A DNA stretch of 64,000 bases from assembly GCF_014306105.1 (NCBI RefSeq), contig NZ_JACRVF010000005.1, forward strand, positions 428,064-492,063, read 5' to 3'. Origin of the DNA: Pontibacter cellulosilyticus. Its GTDB lineage: Bacteria > Bacteroidota > Bacteroidia > Cytophagales > Hymenobacteraceae. The position numbers and the translations under genes were made by a program. This document shows, in pieces, positions 53,385-61,657 of the stretch. Every line of letters starts with the position of its first letter. The stretch's first letter is position 1. The notes beneath the pieces were generated by a model, which made no database searches, was not told the origin of the DNA, and saw nothing but the letters and a program-made list of their open reading frames with translations.

Positions 53385-56168
53385 TTAAAATTTAAAGTTG
53401 TAAGTGATGGTAGGGATTGGCTGCCCGAAAATCGACATCTTATAGCCCCTTATCTTGCCGTTTTCTGACTTAAAGTAGATGGAGTATGGATTTTTGCGTC
53501 CTGTCAGGTTATACACAGCCAATGTCCAGGAACTGTGCGCAAGCTTTTGTATTTTGTGGTTACCCTCAATGTTCATGGCAAAATCTAACCGGTAATAATC
53601 GGGTATGCGGTATTGATTTCTGTCGGAGTACAAGATACGCTGCGTCTCTCCATCGTAGTACTTGGCAAGCGGCAGCGTTATCGGTCTGCCAGTGTTGTAG
53701 GTAAAATTAAGTGAGGTACTAAAACGCTGGCTAAAGCGATAGTTGCTGATAAGGGTAAAGTCGTGTGGCTTATCAAAGTTGCCAGGGTAGTACTCGCCTC
53801 TGTTTATTATCTCAGATGTGGATGAGTCGTTTATGCGAACCAGCGTACGAGAGTAAGTATAACTTACCCATCCGTTCAACTTGCCGGTTGCCTTTTTCAG
53901 CATCAGTTCCAAACCGTAGGCCTTACCCTCTGCATTGGCTACGTCCGTCTCAATATGGTGATTCATAATGATGGAGGCACCGCTTCTGTAATCAAGAAAA
54001 TCCTGCATCCACTTGTAGTAGCCCTCAGCAGAGAATTCAATAGTATTGGCTCTGAAATTTCTGTAATAGCCTAAAGCTACCTGATCTCCTACCTGTGGTT
54101 TGATGTTGCTGTCACTCAGTTTCCAGGTATCTGTAGGCGACATGGAAGCTGTGTTAGAAAGCATGTGCACGTACTGTCGCAGTCTGTTGTAGCTAAGCTT
54201 TACAGATGAATTATCGGCTACCCCATATCTCGCTGAAAACCTGAATTCAGGACCGTGGTAAGTAGCAATCGTTTTTCCAGATCCGTATGATACGGTATCT
54301 GCCATAGTGGTCTCTGTTTTAGGCACACCGGGAGCATACGTGAACACATCTCTCGGACCTAATGCATTGAATACTGAATATCTTAATCCAAAAGAAAGCG
54401 AAAGCCGCTGACTCACATCATACCTGTCAGAAATATATACTGCGCTTTCCAATGCTTTTTCCCGCTGTATTTCATCTGGTATTATCAAGGATTCGCTGTT
54501 GTTAGGCATCAGGCTGCCCGGAGACACCTGGTAAAGAATCGAACTAGCCCCGAAATCAACAGTGTGCTTAGCATTGGGAAAGTAATTAAAATCTGCTTGA
54601 AGGCCGGTTTGATCTATACCAAAGGTCAGCGTTGCCGCGTTTACAGCATTTCCCTCGTTTGAGATATCATAGCTATAGTGGCTGTATGTGCCGGTAAGAA
54701 CGCTATAAAGCTGATTATGGAAATTGTGCTTCCACTTTATACTTGCATTCTGGTTCCTGAACCTGTAAAGTGTGTCAGCGGCCAGTTTGAACCTGTCTTT
54801 GCTAAGATAGCCGGTAAAGTATAAACTGTTCTTGTCGTTTATTTCATGGCTGATGTGAGCATTTACATCATAGAAAGATGCTTCGCTGTTGTTAAAAGAC
54901 TTGTTAGGTAGTTGTTTCAGCAGCCAATCGGAATAGGTAGTGCGGCCACCAACCAGAAAAGAGGTTTTATCTTTTTTGATAGGCCCTTCCAGAGTAAGTC
55001 TGCTGGTAAGTAAACCAATACCTCCAGAGCCTGTAAATTGCTTTTTGTTTCCTTCCCTTGCAGTAATTTCCAACACAGATGAAAGCCTTCCGCCGTATTT
55101 AGCAGGCACAGCACTCTTATACAGTTCCACCGACTTTAACACATCCGGGTTAAATGCTGAAAAGAAACCAAACAAATGCGAAGGATTATAAATAGTAGCA
55201 TTGTTTAGAAGGATCAGGTTCTGGTCTGTAGAGCCGCCACGCACATTCATACCAGTACTTCCCTCTCCCACCGATTTCACACCTGGTAAAGTAAGCACAA
55301 CCCGCAGAATATCCGTTTCTCCGAAAGCTGTCGGTACCTGTTTTATCGTTCTTATATCAAGTCGCTCCATTCCCATCTGCAAGCCTGACACGTTTCGATC
55401 TTTCTCTGCCTCTACCAGCACTTCTTTCAGCGAGCGAACATCTTCTTCTATCTCAATATCCAGTCTGCCATCACCGTTAAGTATGATCTGGCGCCTTGAG
55501 TTCTTTAAGCCTACACCTCTAATCTTTAACTCATGTCGCCCCAAAGGCAGTGTTAATGAGTAGTAGCCGTACTGATCTGATGCCGTACCTATTGCCGGAG
55601 ACTCTATATAAACATAAGCACCTATAATAGGCTCTCCAGACATAGCGTCACGCAGGGTGCCAGCCAGATTTGCCTTACCAGTTTTATTAGAATTGGAAGT
55701 ACCAATTTCGTATAATTTGATTTCGGAGGCTGCTTTTTTACGGGATTCTTGCTGCGGCATGTATTGCTCCGCAGCAAATTGTGGCTGTTTTTCTCCTACA
55801 ATGGCGCTCCCCTTGTCAAAAAAGTTCTCAGGTAGACTTGTAAGTATAGGTCTGCCCTTTGTTATAAATACTTGTTTCTGCTTACTAATGGCAAAATGAA
55901 GGTTTGTACCCTGCAAAGCCTGATTCAGCACCTGGCTAAGCGATTTTGCATTAACACTAAAATCAACTGTTATACTATCTACCGCAGCAGGATCAAAGTA
56001 AAACGTGTAGGCTGTTTTTGCCTCCAAGTCTTGTACAAAACTTTTGAAAGAAGCGTTGCTATAATTACCTGTTACAAGCGGCTCGTTCAACTGCTGTGTG
56101 TAACCAGAAGCAACAGAAACCCAAAGCAGCAGGAAAAATGAGAAGAAAACTCGGTAGAAATAGGCCAT
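53385..56168 (-). CDS. TonB-dependent receptor with STN and carboxypeptidase-like domains
   Basis: A 927-residue outer-membrane receptor. Order: signal peptide (ends near SGYTQ), an STN domain (about 25-105, with SITVDFSVNAKSLSQVLNQA), which usually marks signal-transducing receptors, a CarboxypepD-like domain (about 165-255), a plug (PTAFGETDILRVVLTLPGVK and MNVRGGSTDQNLILLNNAT) and a 22-strand-type barrel ending in GQPIPTITYNFKF. STN domains work with an anti-sigma factor, but none is encoded nearby. Substrate unknown; with DUF4249 it may import a glycan or peptide. Confidence 0.9.
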   Translation of the reverse strand: MAYFYRVFFSFFLLLWVSVASGYTQQLNEPLVTGNYSNASFKSFVQDLEAKTAYTFYFDPAAVDSITVDFSVNAKSLSQVLNQALQGTNLHFAISKQKQVFITKGRPILTSLPENFFDKGSAIVGEKQPQFAAEQYMPQQESRKKAASEIKLYEIGTSNSNKTGKANLAGTLRDAMSGEPIIGAYVYIESPAIGTASDQYGYYSLTLPLGRHELKIRGVGLKNSRRQIILNGDGRLDIEIEEDVRSLKEVLVEAEKDRNVSGLQMGMERLDIRTIKQVPTAFGETDILRVVLTLPGVKSVGEGSTGMNVRGGSTDQNLILLNNATIYNPSHLFGFFSAFNPDVLKSVELYKSAVPAKYGGRLSSVLEITAREGNKKQFTGSGGIGLLTSRLTLEGPIKKDKTSFLVGGRTTYSDWLLKQLPNKSFNNSEASFYDVNAHISHEINDKNSLYFTGYLSKDRFKLAADTLYRFRNQNASIKWKHNFHNQLYSVLTGTYSHYSYDISNEGNAVNAATLTFGIDQTGLQADFNYFPNAKHTVDFGASSILYQVSPGSLMPNNSESLIIPDEIQREKALESAVYISDRYDVSQRLSLSFGLRYSVFNALGPRDVFTYAPGVPKTETTMADTVSYGSGKTIATYHGPEFRFSARYGVADNSSVKLSYNRLRQYVHMLSNTASMSPTDTWKLSDSNIKPQVGDQVALGYYRNFRANTIEFSAEGYYKWMQDFLDYRSGASIIMNHHIETDVANAEGKAYGLELMLKKATGKLNGWVSYTYSRTLVRINDSSTSEIINRGEYYPGNFDKPHDFTLISNYRFSQRFSTSLNFTYNTGRPITLPLAKYYDGETQRILYSDRNQYRIPDYYRLDFAMNIEGNHKIQKLAHSSWTLAVYNLTGRKNPYSIYFKSENGKIRGYKMSIFGQPIPTITYNFKF

Positions 56169-56231
56169 AGTATAATTTAAGCGGCGGAAATGAGCAAAGA
56201 AAGTCAGGTGTTAGGGATGATAAAGAAGGAA

Positions 56232-56975
56232 TCAGCGCTTCAATGAATCATAGTGCTTTGCTATATTTTTAATAGCTTCTTCGCGTTTGTTTCTGAATCT
56301 GATCTTGTTTGACCGGCTAAACTCCTTTAGCTCTTTCTTCTTATCGCTCAGCACTTTTAAAACAGAAGCTTTATTGCTTACCTGGTAGTAAACACCATTC
56401 TTTTGCAGATAGAATTTATCTTTTGCCTTATAATGCCCCTCCAGACCATTGGTAGATGTACGCTCCTGAAGGTATTTCTCATGTCGGACAAAAGCCTTGA
56501 TATCACCGTTATAAATTAACTTATAGAAACCAGGCTGCATTGAAAACCCACCGACACTTTCTCCACTCAGGTATACAAAAGTATGGTTGCTAAGCTCAAA
56601 CAGACCTACTTTTTGTTTTACAAGTTTCTGAGATAACCCGCTTCCTGGATGTATCGTTACTACTTCATCCACAGCAATATCATAGAGCATGGGCACCTCA
56701 TAAAACCATGCACCATCATAAAATACATTTCCCTTCTCAAATGTCTTAACCTGAAAATACTGATGCCCCTCTACATATGACTTGAATGGAACATAGTACT
56801 CAGGCCCTGTATACAAATGTGCCTCTGTACCTACTGTATTTCTGTATAACGCTATTGTGTTTGAAACAGACTGTTGTACAAAACTGGTGTCGGGGTTGGT
56901 ATACTGTGCTAGAACAATAGAAGGAGCAAGCGAAAGGATGAAGCAGGTTAGATACAATAATTTACTCTTTATCAT
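56232..56975 (-). CDS. Secreted protein of unknown function, first gene of the receptor operon
   Basis: A 247-residue protein with a signal peptide (LCFILSLAPSIVLAQ-like, ends near VLAQYTNPD). No known domain is recognised; the C-terminus is lysine/arginine-rich and helical (about residues 205-247), the middle is beta-like with many Tyr and Phe. It lies 63 bases upstream of the TonB receptor and shares the promoter at 57011-57041, so it probably acts with the receptor, DUF4249 and MG2-like proteins. Function cannot be named. Confidence 0.78.
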   Translation of the reverse strand: MIKSKLLYLTCFILSLAPSIVLAQYTNPDTSFVQQSVSNTIALYRNTVGTEAHLYTGPEYYVPFKSYVEGHQYFQVKTFEKGNVFYDGAWFYEVPMLYDIAVDEVVTIHPGSGLSQKLVKQKVGLFELSNHTFVYLSGESVGGFSMQPGFYKLIYNGDIKAFVRHEKYLQERTSTNGLEGHYKAKDKFYLQKNGVYYQVSNKASVLKVLSDKKKELKEFSRSNKIRFRNKREEAIKNIAKHYDSLKR

Positions 56976-57010
56976 AGATTAAGCATAGCACATAGTCTGT
57001 TCTACGACAT

Positions 57011-57041
57011 TAAATATAAGTGTAACTTAATGTTATGACAA
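57011..57041 (-). promoter_or_regulatory. Promoter of the TonB/DUF4249 operon
   Basis: On the minus strand TTG (plus CAA at 57039-57041), a 20-base spacer and TATATTTA (plus TAAATATA at 57011-57018), seven of eight for TAnnTTTG. It would start the mRNA about 30 bases before the ATG at 56975. Confidence 0.6.
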
Positions 57042-57133
57042 GCATTTTGCTTAAATATTTCCTCTTTTGTCAGATTTAGGTTATATAAGCATATCTATAT
57101 ACATGTCTTCTGATAAAGATTGCAACAAAAGCA

Positions 57134-58285
57134 CTATTTATAGCTGAGTCTCTTCTCGAGCTCCCAAACCGATTGCACGAATCGCTGCCAGCTAAAGCGC
57201 TTTTTATACTTGGTGATGTTCTGGATAAGTACCGGTGCCTCTTGGGAAGTATAAAACCGGAGAATTGCCTGGGCAATGGCGGCAGGATCTAGCTCAACTA
57301 CATAACCTACTTCTTTGTCGGGTACGAGTTCGGCTAAGCCTCCTACTTTGGTTACCACCATAGGTTTATCGAAATGATAGGCTACCTGCGTAACGCCACT
57401 TTGGGTGGCATGCTTGTAGGGCTGCACCACCATGTCGGCTGCGCAGAAGTAGTGGCGCACTTCAGCATTAGGTATAAAGTCGGTTCTGAGAACTAATTTG
57501 TCTTGTAGTTGCAGTTCCTGTATCAGCTGATGGTATGGCGCAGCATCTTCGTAAAACTCACCGGCAACAATCAGCTTCAGATTAGGCATACCTTTAAGCT
57601 GAGCATCCGCCATTGCTTTTAGTAAAATATCCAATCCTTTGTAGGCCCTGATAAAGCCAAAGAAGAGCAGGTAATTATACTTAGGATCTAAGCCCAACGC
57701 AGCACAGGCCTCTGTTTTAGTCTCGGCTGGGCCAAAGTTATCGTAAAGCGGATGCGGCAGGTATAAGCTTGGTTTCCGTGGTTCAAAGTGTTCCAAATCC
57801 TGCTGCACCGAACGCGACATCGTTACAAAGCCATGACAAGCCTTCAGGAAGTATTTCGTAAAAGGAATATCGCCGGGGCGTTTCTCGTGGGGCACCACAT
57901 TATCGGTTATAGCTAATATGCGGCTAAACTTGTTTCTGCGGATGATACGTGCAATGGTGCCCAGGCAAGGCCCCATAAATGGTAGCCAGTACCTGAATAT
58001 AACCAGATCAGGCTTTTGCTTTTTTATGTAGTTGCCCGCTTTCCACCAGCTAATGGGGTTTACGGAGTTGATAAGTACTTTTATGCGTAGCCCTTGCGGT
58101 GCGGGCTCGTCGGAATACTGGCTTTTACCTGGAAAAAGAAAAGAAGGGTACTGCAGACTGAAGGTAACGATCTCCACCTCATCGCCAGCCTCTTGAAAAG
58201 CATAAGCTAGGCGTTCGTTAAAGGTAGCCATACCTCCTCCGCGCAAGGGATGCGCAGGGCCAACTATCACTACCTTTCTGCTCAT
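57134..58285 (-). CDS. Glycosyltransferase family 4 enzyme
   Basis: A 383-residue GT-B enzyme. Glycine-rich AHPLRGGGMATFNERLAYAF begins the acceptor domain, and the donor-binding part carries LLFFGFIRAYKGLDILLKA and the E-x7-E-like region around VVTKVGGLAELVPDKEVGYVV. Such enzymes add sugars in polysaccharide or glycolipid synthesis. The start overlaps the end of the GT2 gene by one base, so the pair forms an envelope-glycan unit; sugar and acceptor are unknown. Confidence 0.9.
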   Translation of the reverse strand: MSRKVVIVGPAHPLRGGGMATFNERLAYAFQEAGDEVEIVTFSLQYPSFLFPGKSQYSDEPAPQGLRIKVLINSVNPISWWKAGNYIKKQKPDLVIFRYWLPFMGPCLGTIARIIRRNKFSRILAITDNVVPHEKRPGDIPFTKYFLKACHGFVTMSRSVQQDLEHFEPRKPSLYLPHPLYDNFGPAETKTEACAALGLDPKYNYLLFFGFIRAYKGLDILLKAMADAQLKGMPNLKLIVAGEFYEDAAPYHQLIQELQLQDKLVLRTDFIPNAEVRHYFCAADMVVQPYKHATQSGVTQVAYHFDKPMVVTKVGGLAELVPDKEVGYVVELDPAAIAQAILRFYTSQEAPVLIQNITKYKKRFSWQRFVQSVWELEKRLSYK

Positions 58286-59259
58286 TATTTTTTCAAGGCA
58301 CCTACCTTACCCCTGATCAGGTACTCATTTCGTTTATTAGAGGCCAGGGAAATCATTTCGGCAAGGAAACCGGCCAGAAACAGTTGCACGCCAAGTATAA
58401 CCGCCACCAATGCCAGGAAAAACAAAGGTTGATCTACGATGTCGCGCACACGGCCATTTGTATACAAGCCCAGTAACTTCTGCATAATCAACCAGACAGT
58501 GATGCCTAAGCCCACTACAAACATAACAGTGCCGAGGGTGCCAAAGAAGTGCATTGGCCGTTTCTTGAAGCGACTTACAAAGGTAATCGAAAGCAGGTCT
58601 AAGAAACCGTACACGAAACGCTCCAAGCCAAATTTGGTAGTGCCATACTTACGCTCCTGGTGCTGCACTACTTTCTCGCCAATGCGGGTAAAACCATTCC
58701 ATTTGGCGATTACTGGTATGTAGCGGTGCATCTCACCGTGCACCTCTATACTTTTAACCACTAACTGACGGTATGCTTTCAGGCCACAGTTAAAGTCATG
58801 CAGGTAAATACCCGACAGTTTGCGAGTGGCGGCGTTAAATAATTTGGTGGGAATGGTTTTGCTAAGCGGGTCGAAACGTTTCTTTTTCCAGCCACTAACC
58901 AGGTCATATTTCTGGTTCTTGATCATGTCATACAGCGACGGAATCTCCTCCGGGCTGTCCTGTAGGTCGGCATCCATGGTAATGACCACCTCGCCGGAGC
59001 AACGTTTAAATCCTTCGTTTAAGGCAGCAGACTTACCGTAGTTGCGGTTAAAGCTGATACCCTTTACAGCATTATCCTCCTCACTCAGTTGGTTAACTAC
59101 CTCCCAGGAGTGATCGGTGCTGCCGTCGTCAACAAGTATAACTTCATAAGAAAACTCGTGCGCATGCATCACGCGTTTGATCCAGCGCACGAGTTCAGGC
59201 AATGATTCCTCCTCGTTGAAGAGGGGAATCACTACCGAGATATCATAAGGGTATTGCAT
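58285..59259 (-). CDS. Glycosyltransferase family 2 with C-terminal membrane helices (DPM1/ArnC-like)
   Basis: A 324-residue GT2 enzyme. It starts DISVVIPLFNEEESLPELVRW, has VILVDDGSTDHSWEVV and the DXD-type ITMDADLQDSPEEIPSL, then two C-terminal membrane segments (FFGTLGTVMFVVGLGITVWL and LFFLALVAVILGVQLFLAGF). Polyprenyl-phosphate glycosyltransferases of this kind make lipid-linked sugars used in O-antigen or lipid A changes. One-base overlap with the GT4 gene; three bases after a DUF4199 gene. Confidence 0.9.
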   Translation of the reverse strand: MQYPYDISVVIPLFNEEESLPELVRWIKRVMHAHEFSYEVILVDDGSTDHSWEVVNQLSEEDNAVKGISFNRNYGKSAALNEGFKRCSGEVVITMDADLQDSPEEIPSLYDMIKNQKYDLVSGWKKKRFDPLSKTIPTKLFNAATRKLSGIYLHDFNCGLKAYRQLVVKSIEVHGEMHRYIPVIAKWNGFTRIGEKVVQHQERKYGTTKFGLERFVYGFLDLLSITFVSRFKKRPMHFFGTLGTVMFVVGLGITVWLIMQKLLGLYTNGRVRDIVDQPLFFLALVAVILGVQLFLAGFLAEMISLASNKRNEYLIRGKVGALKK

Positions 59260-59262
59260 GTT

Positions 59263-59787
59263 TTATTCAAACTCCGGTCTGCTGTTTTTCATGATAGCAG
59301 AAATAATCAGCGACAAGATAAATCCTACTATCAAAGTTATAACGGCTGCACCAAGAATCATAGTAACAGGTCCCTGAAAGTTTTCAGCTATCTTCATTCC
59401 TGCATCAATCTGCTCATCGGTCATGCCTTGAGACAGCATTTCCTCGCGCTGTTTCTCCATCATGCGAGACATGTACTCTGTATCAACAAAAGTAGTGTAG
59501 ATCCAGGTGAATATGCCAGTTAGCAAACCAAATATCAAAGCTACCAACGATCCAATGCCAAGGCCCTGCCCATAAGACATATAGCCGTAGTTGATAGTTT
59601 TATATTGCTTCATGGCCAACACAATACCCGCAATCAATATAAGATAGGCAAGGCTGCTTAATATTCTATTGTCACCTAAATCGGTAACCATAATAATAAG
59701 AGAATAAACAACTCCTACTAAGCCAGTAAGCAAGCCATACTTTACGGCAACAGAGGTAACAGACGCTTGAGGTTGAGTTTCGATCAT
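59263..59787 (-). CDS. DUF4199 membrane protein (copy 2)
   Basis: A 174-residue protein with four membrane helices, DUF4199 type. Landmarks: KYGLLTGLVGVVYSLIIMVT, ILIAGIVLAMKQYK, then YMSYGQGLGIGSLVALIFGLLTG and a C-terminal helix pair. Function unknown. It is 28 bases downstream of another, divergent DUF4199 gene and only three bases upstream of the GT2 gene, which suggests a role tied to envelope-glycan assembly. Confidence 0.87.
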   Translation of the reverse strand: MIETQPQASVTSVAVKYGLLTGLVGVVYSLIIMVTDLGDNRILSSLAYLILIAGIVLAMKQYKTINYGYMSYGQGLGIGSLVALIFGLLTGIFTWIYTTFVDTEYMSRMMEKQREEMLSQGMTDEQIDAGMKIAENFQGPVTMILGAAVITLIVGFILSLIISAIMKNSRPEFE

Positions 59788-59815
59788 AAAGGTTAGTTTT
59801 TATGGTTTGGTAAAA

Positions 59816-60325
59816 TTATTTACGGAAGAAAACAGCCGCCACCAATGAGAAAACCCCACCCACAAAAATCCTTCTTAAAAAATCATCAGCAGCCAACATA
59901 CTTGGCGTTATCGAGTTAATGGCTTTGTAGCCTTGTTCATACATACTTTCCCCAAGCAGTTTTATTTGCTCCTCACGTGTTTCCTCTAGCAGCGCTTTCA
60001 TCTCGGTTATATGGTTCTGCAACACCTCAGGCCCGGCAAAGCTCACAAACAAGAAAACCAGCATGCTGGTACTAAGCGCTGTATAAAACGATACCGAAAG
60101 CCCTACTCTAAACCCACGGCCAAATCCTATCTCACCTTCATGAAAAAGCTTAAAATACCTGATAGCTAAGAAAATGAAGACAGGAATCGGCAGATAGGTA
60201 ACACGCCCCATATCACCGAACGGATTGAAACCCACAAAGAACAACGCCACCACTAGCGCAAAACATACTAACCCACACAGCACGCCGTAACGTACACCAA
60301 CTCTTATTATAGTTTGATTAAACAT
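59816..60325 (-). CDS. DUF4199-like membrane protein (copy 1)
   Basis: A 169-residue protein with four membrane helices and the same outline as its neighbour (RVGVRYGVLCGLVCFALVVA, GEIGFGRGFRVGLSVSFYTA). Low but clear similarity suggests an old duplication. It is the first gene of the DUF4199-DUF4199-GT2-GT4 run, starting 68 bases from the dihydroorotase-like gene. Confidence 0.8.
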   Translation of the reverse strand: MFNQTIIRVGVRYGVLCGLVCFALVVALFFVGFNPFGDMGRVTYLPIPVFIFLAIRYFKLFHEGEIGFGRGFRVGLSVSFYTALSTSMLVFLFVSFAGPEVLQNHITEMKALLEETREEQIKLLGESMYEQGYKAINSITPSMLAADDFLRRIFVGGVFSLVAAVFFRK

Positions 60326-60393
60326 AGGTGCTTCCTCGCATTCTGTTTTTTCTTAACAGAAGCTAAATATAAGTATAAAAATATAAAAAAAGA

Positions 60394-61656
60394 TTAATGT
60401 AGTACTACCTGACCTTTATGTATAGTGCCTATCACACGTCCTGTAAGCTCTTTACCGAAGAAAGGAGAATTCTTGCCTTTAGATAATGTTTCTGTCTCGG
60501 TTGGTGTCCACGCCTGGTCTGACTGAAATAGCGTAAGATTAGCAGCCTCACCTACTGCTATTACAGGTATTTTGTGCCCAAGTATCGTGCGTGGGCCTGT
60601 TACAAATTTATCGACGAGTTGCGCTGTGGGCAGTTTATCCTTTAATGCAGTGTTGGCCACCGCAAAGGCAGTTTCCAGGTTAATTATGCCAAAGTCGGCT
60701 AAATCAAACTCTAGTTTCTTAGATTCTGTGTCATGTGGTAAGTGTGCAGAAACCAGTGCGTCGATTGTTCCGTCTGCCAAACCCTGCTTTATAGCTTCGG
60801 CATCCGACTGGCTCCTGAATGGTGGTGCTACTTTATAGTTTGTATCGAATGGAGCGATGGTCTCGTCAATAAAACTCGCCTGATAGCTGGCAACATCGCA
60901 TGTTACTTTCAGGCCTTGTGCTTTTGCCTTTCTGATGGCATCTATCGCAGCTGCCGTAGAAACAAGAGAGAAGTGCATTTTACCACCAGCATAAGCCAGC
61001 AGCTGCAGGTCTCGGGTTACAGCTACTTCTTCGGCAAGCGCCGGAATGCCTTTCATACCGAGTTGGGTACTGGTTATACCCTCATGCATCTGGCCATGCT
61101 CCGTAAGGCGTGTGTTCTCCGGCTTGTTCATCAGTAATCCATCGAACAACTGCACGTACTGCAAGGCTTTAAGTATAACGTCAGCACCCTGCAACGGCCT
61201 AATGCCATCTGAAAAAGCTACAGCACCAGCCTGGTAAAGGTCGATCATCTCTGTTAGGTCCTTGCCTTCCGTGTCCACAGTAGCCGCAGCTATCGGGTGC
61301 AACGTAACTGGTAGGTAGGCAGAATGGTTCTTCAGGTAATTAACAGCGCCTTTTGTCTGGATAACTGGGTTAGTATTTGGTAAACAAAGAACCTCAGTGA
61401 AACCTCCTTTACTCGCAGCAGCGGCTATACTTTGTATGTCTTCTTTATACTCATGCCCCGGCTCACCCACATATGCATGCAGGTCCATCCACCCACCAGA
61501 TACACTTAAACCCTCTGCAGTCACTACTTTGTCTGCGTCGGGCTCATCTGCACCAATATAAGTGATAGTGCCGTTAACGATTAGAATATTCTGCTGCTGT
61601 AAATGAAAAGAAGATTGGGGACTGTAAATAGTTGCTGCTCGGAGAAGTACTTTCAT
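60394..61656 (-). CDS. Dihydroorotase-like protein lacking catalytic residues
   Basis: A 420-residue amidohydrolase-fold protein of the dihydroorotase (PyrC) family, with an overall length and frame like class I enzymes. The metal-binding HxH is DLHAY (about residue 58), so the second His is Tyr; the middle HCED-type site reads MNKPEN (about 177); and the catalytic TDHAPH site reads SAHLPHD (about 304), losing the Asp. It is therefore probably not an active dihydroorotase, but many Bacteroidota keep such copies, perhaps as a partner for aspartate transcarbamoylase, as inactive pDHOs are elsewhere. One base separates it from the BatA gene. Confidence 0.85.
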   Translation of the reverse strand: MKVLLRAATIYSPQSSFHLQQQNILIVNGTITYIGADEPDADKVVTAEGLSVSGGWMDLHAYVGEPGHEYKEDIQSIAAAASKGGFTEVLCLPNTNPVIQTKGAVNYLKNHSAYLPVTLHPIAAATVDTEGKDLTEMIDLYQAGAVAFSDGIRPLQGADVILKALQYVQLFDGLLMNKPENTRLTEHGQMHEGITSTQLGMKGIPALAEEVAVTRDLQLLAYAGGKMHFSLVSTAAAIDAIRKAKAQGLKVTCDVASYQASFIDETIAPFDTNYKVAPPFRSQSDAEAIKQGLADGTIDALVSAHLPHDTESKKLEFDLADFGIINLETAFAVANTALKDKLPTAQLVDKFVTGPRTILGHKIPVIAVGEAANLTLFQSDQAWTPTETETLSKGKNSPFFGKELTGRVIGTIHKGQVVLH

Positions 61657-61657
61657 G

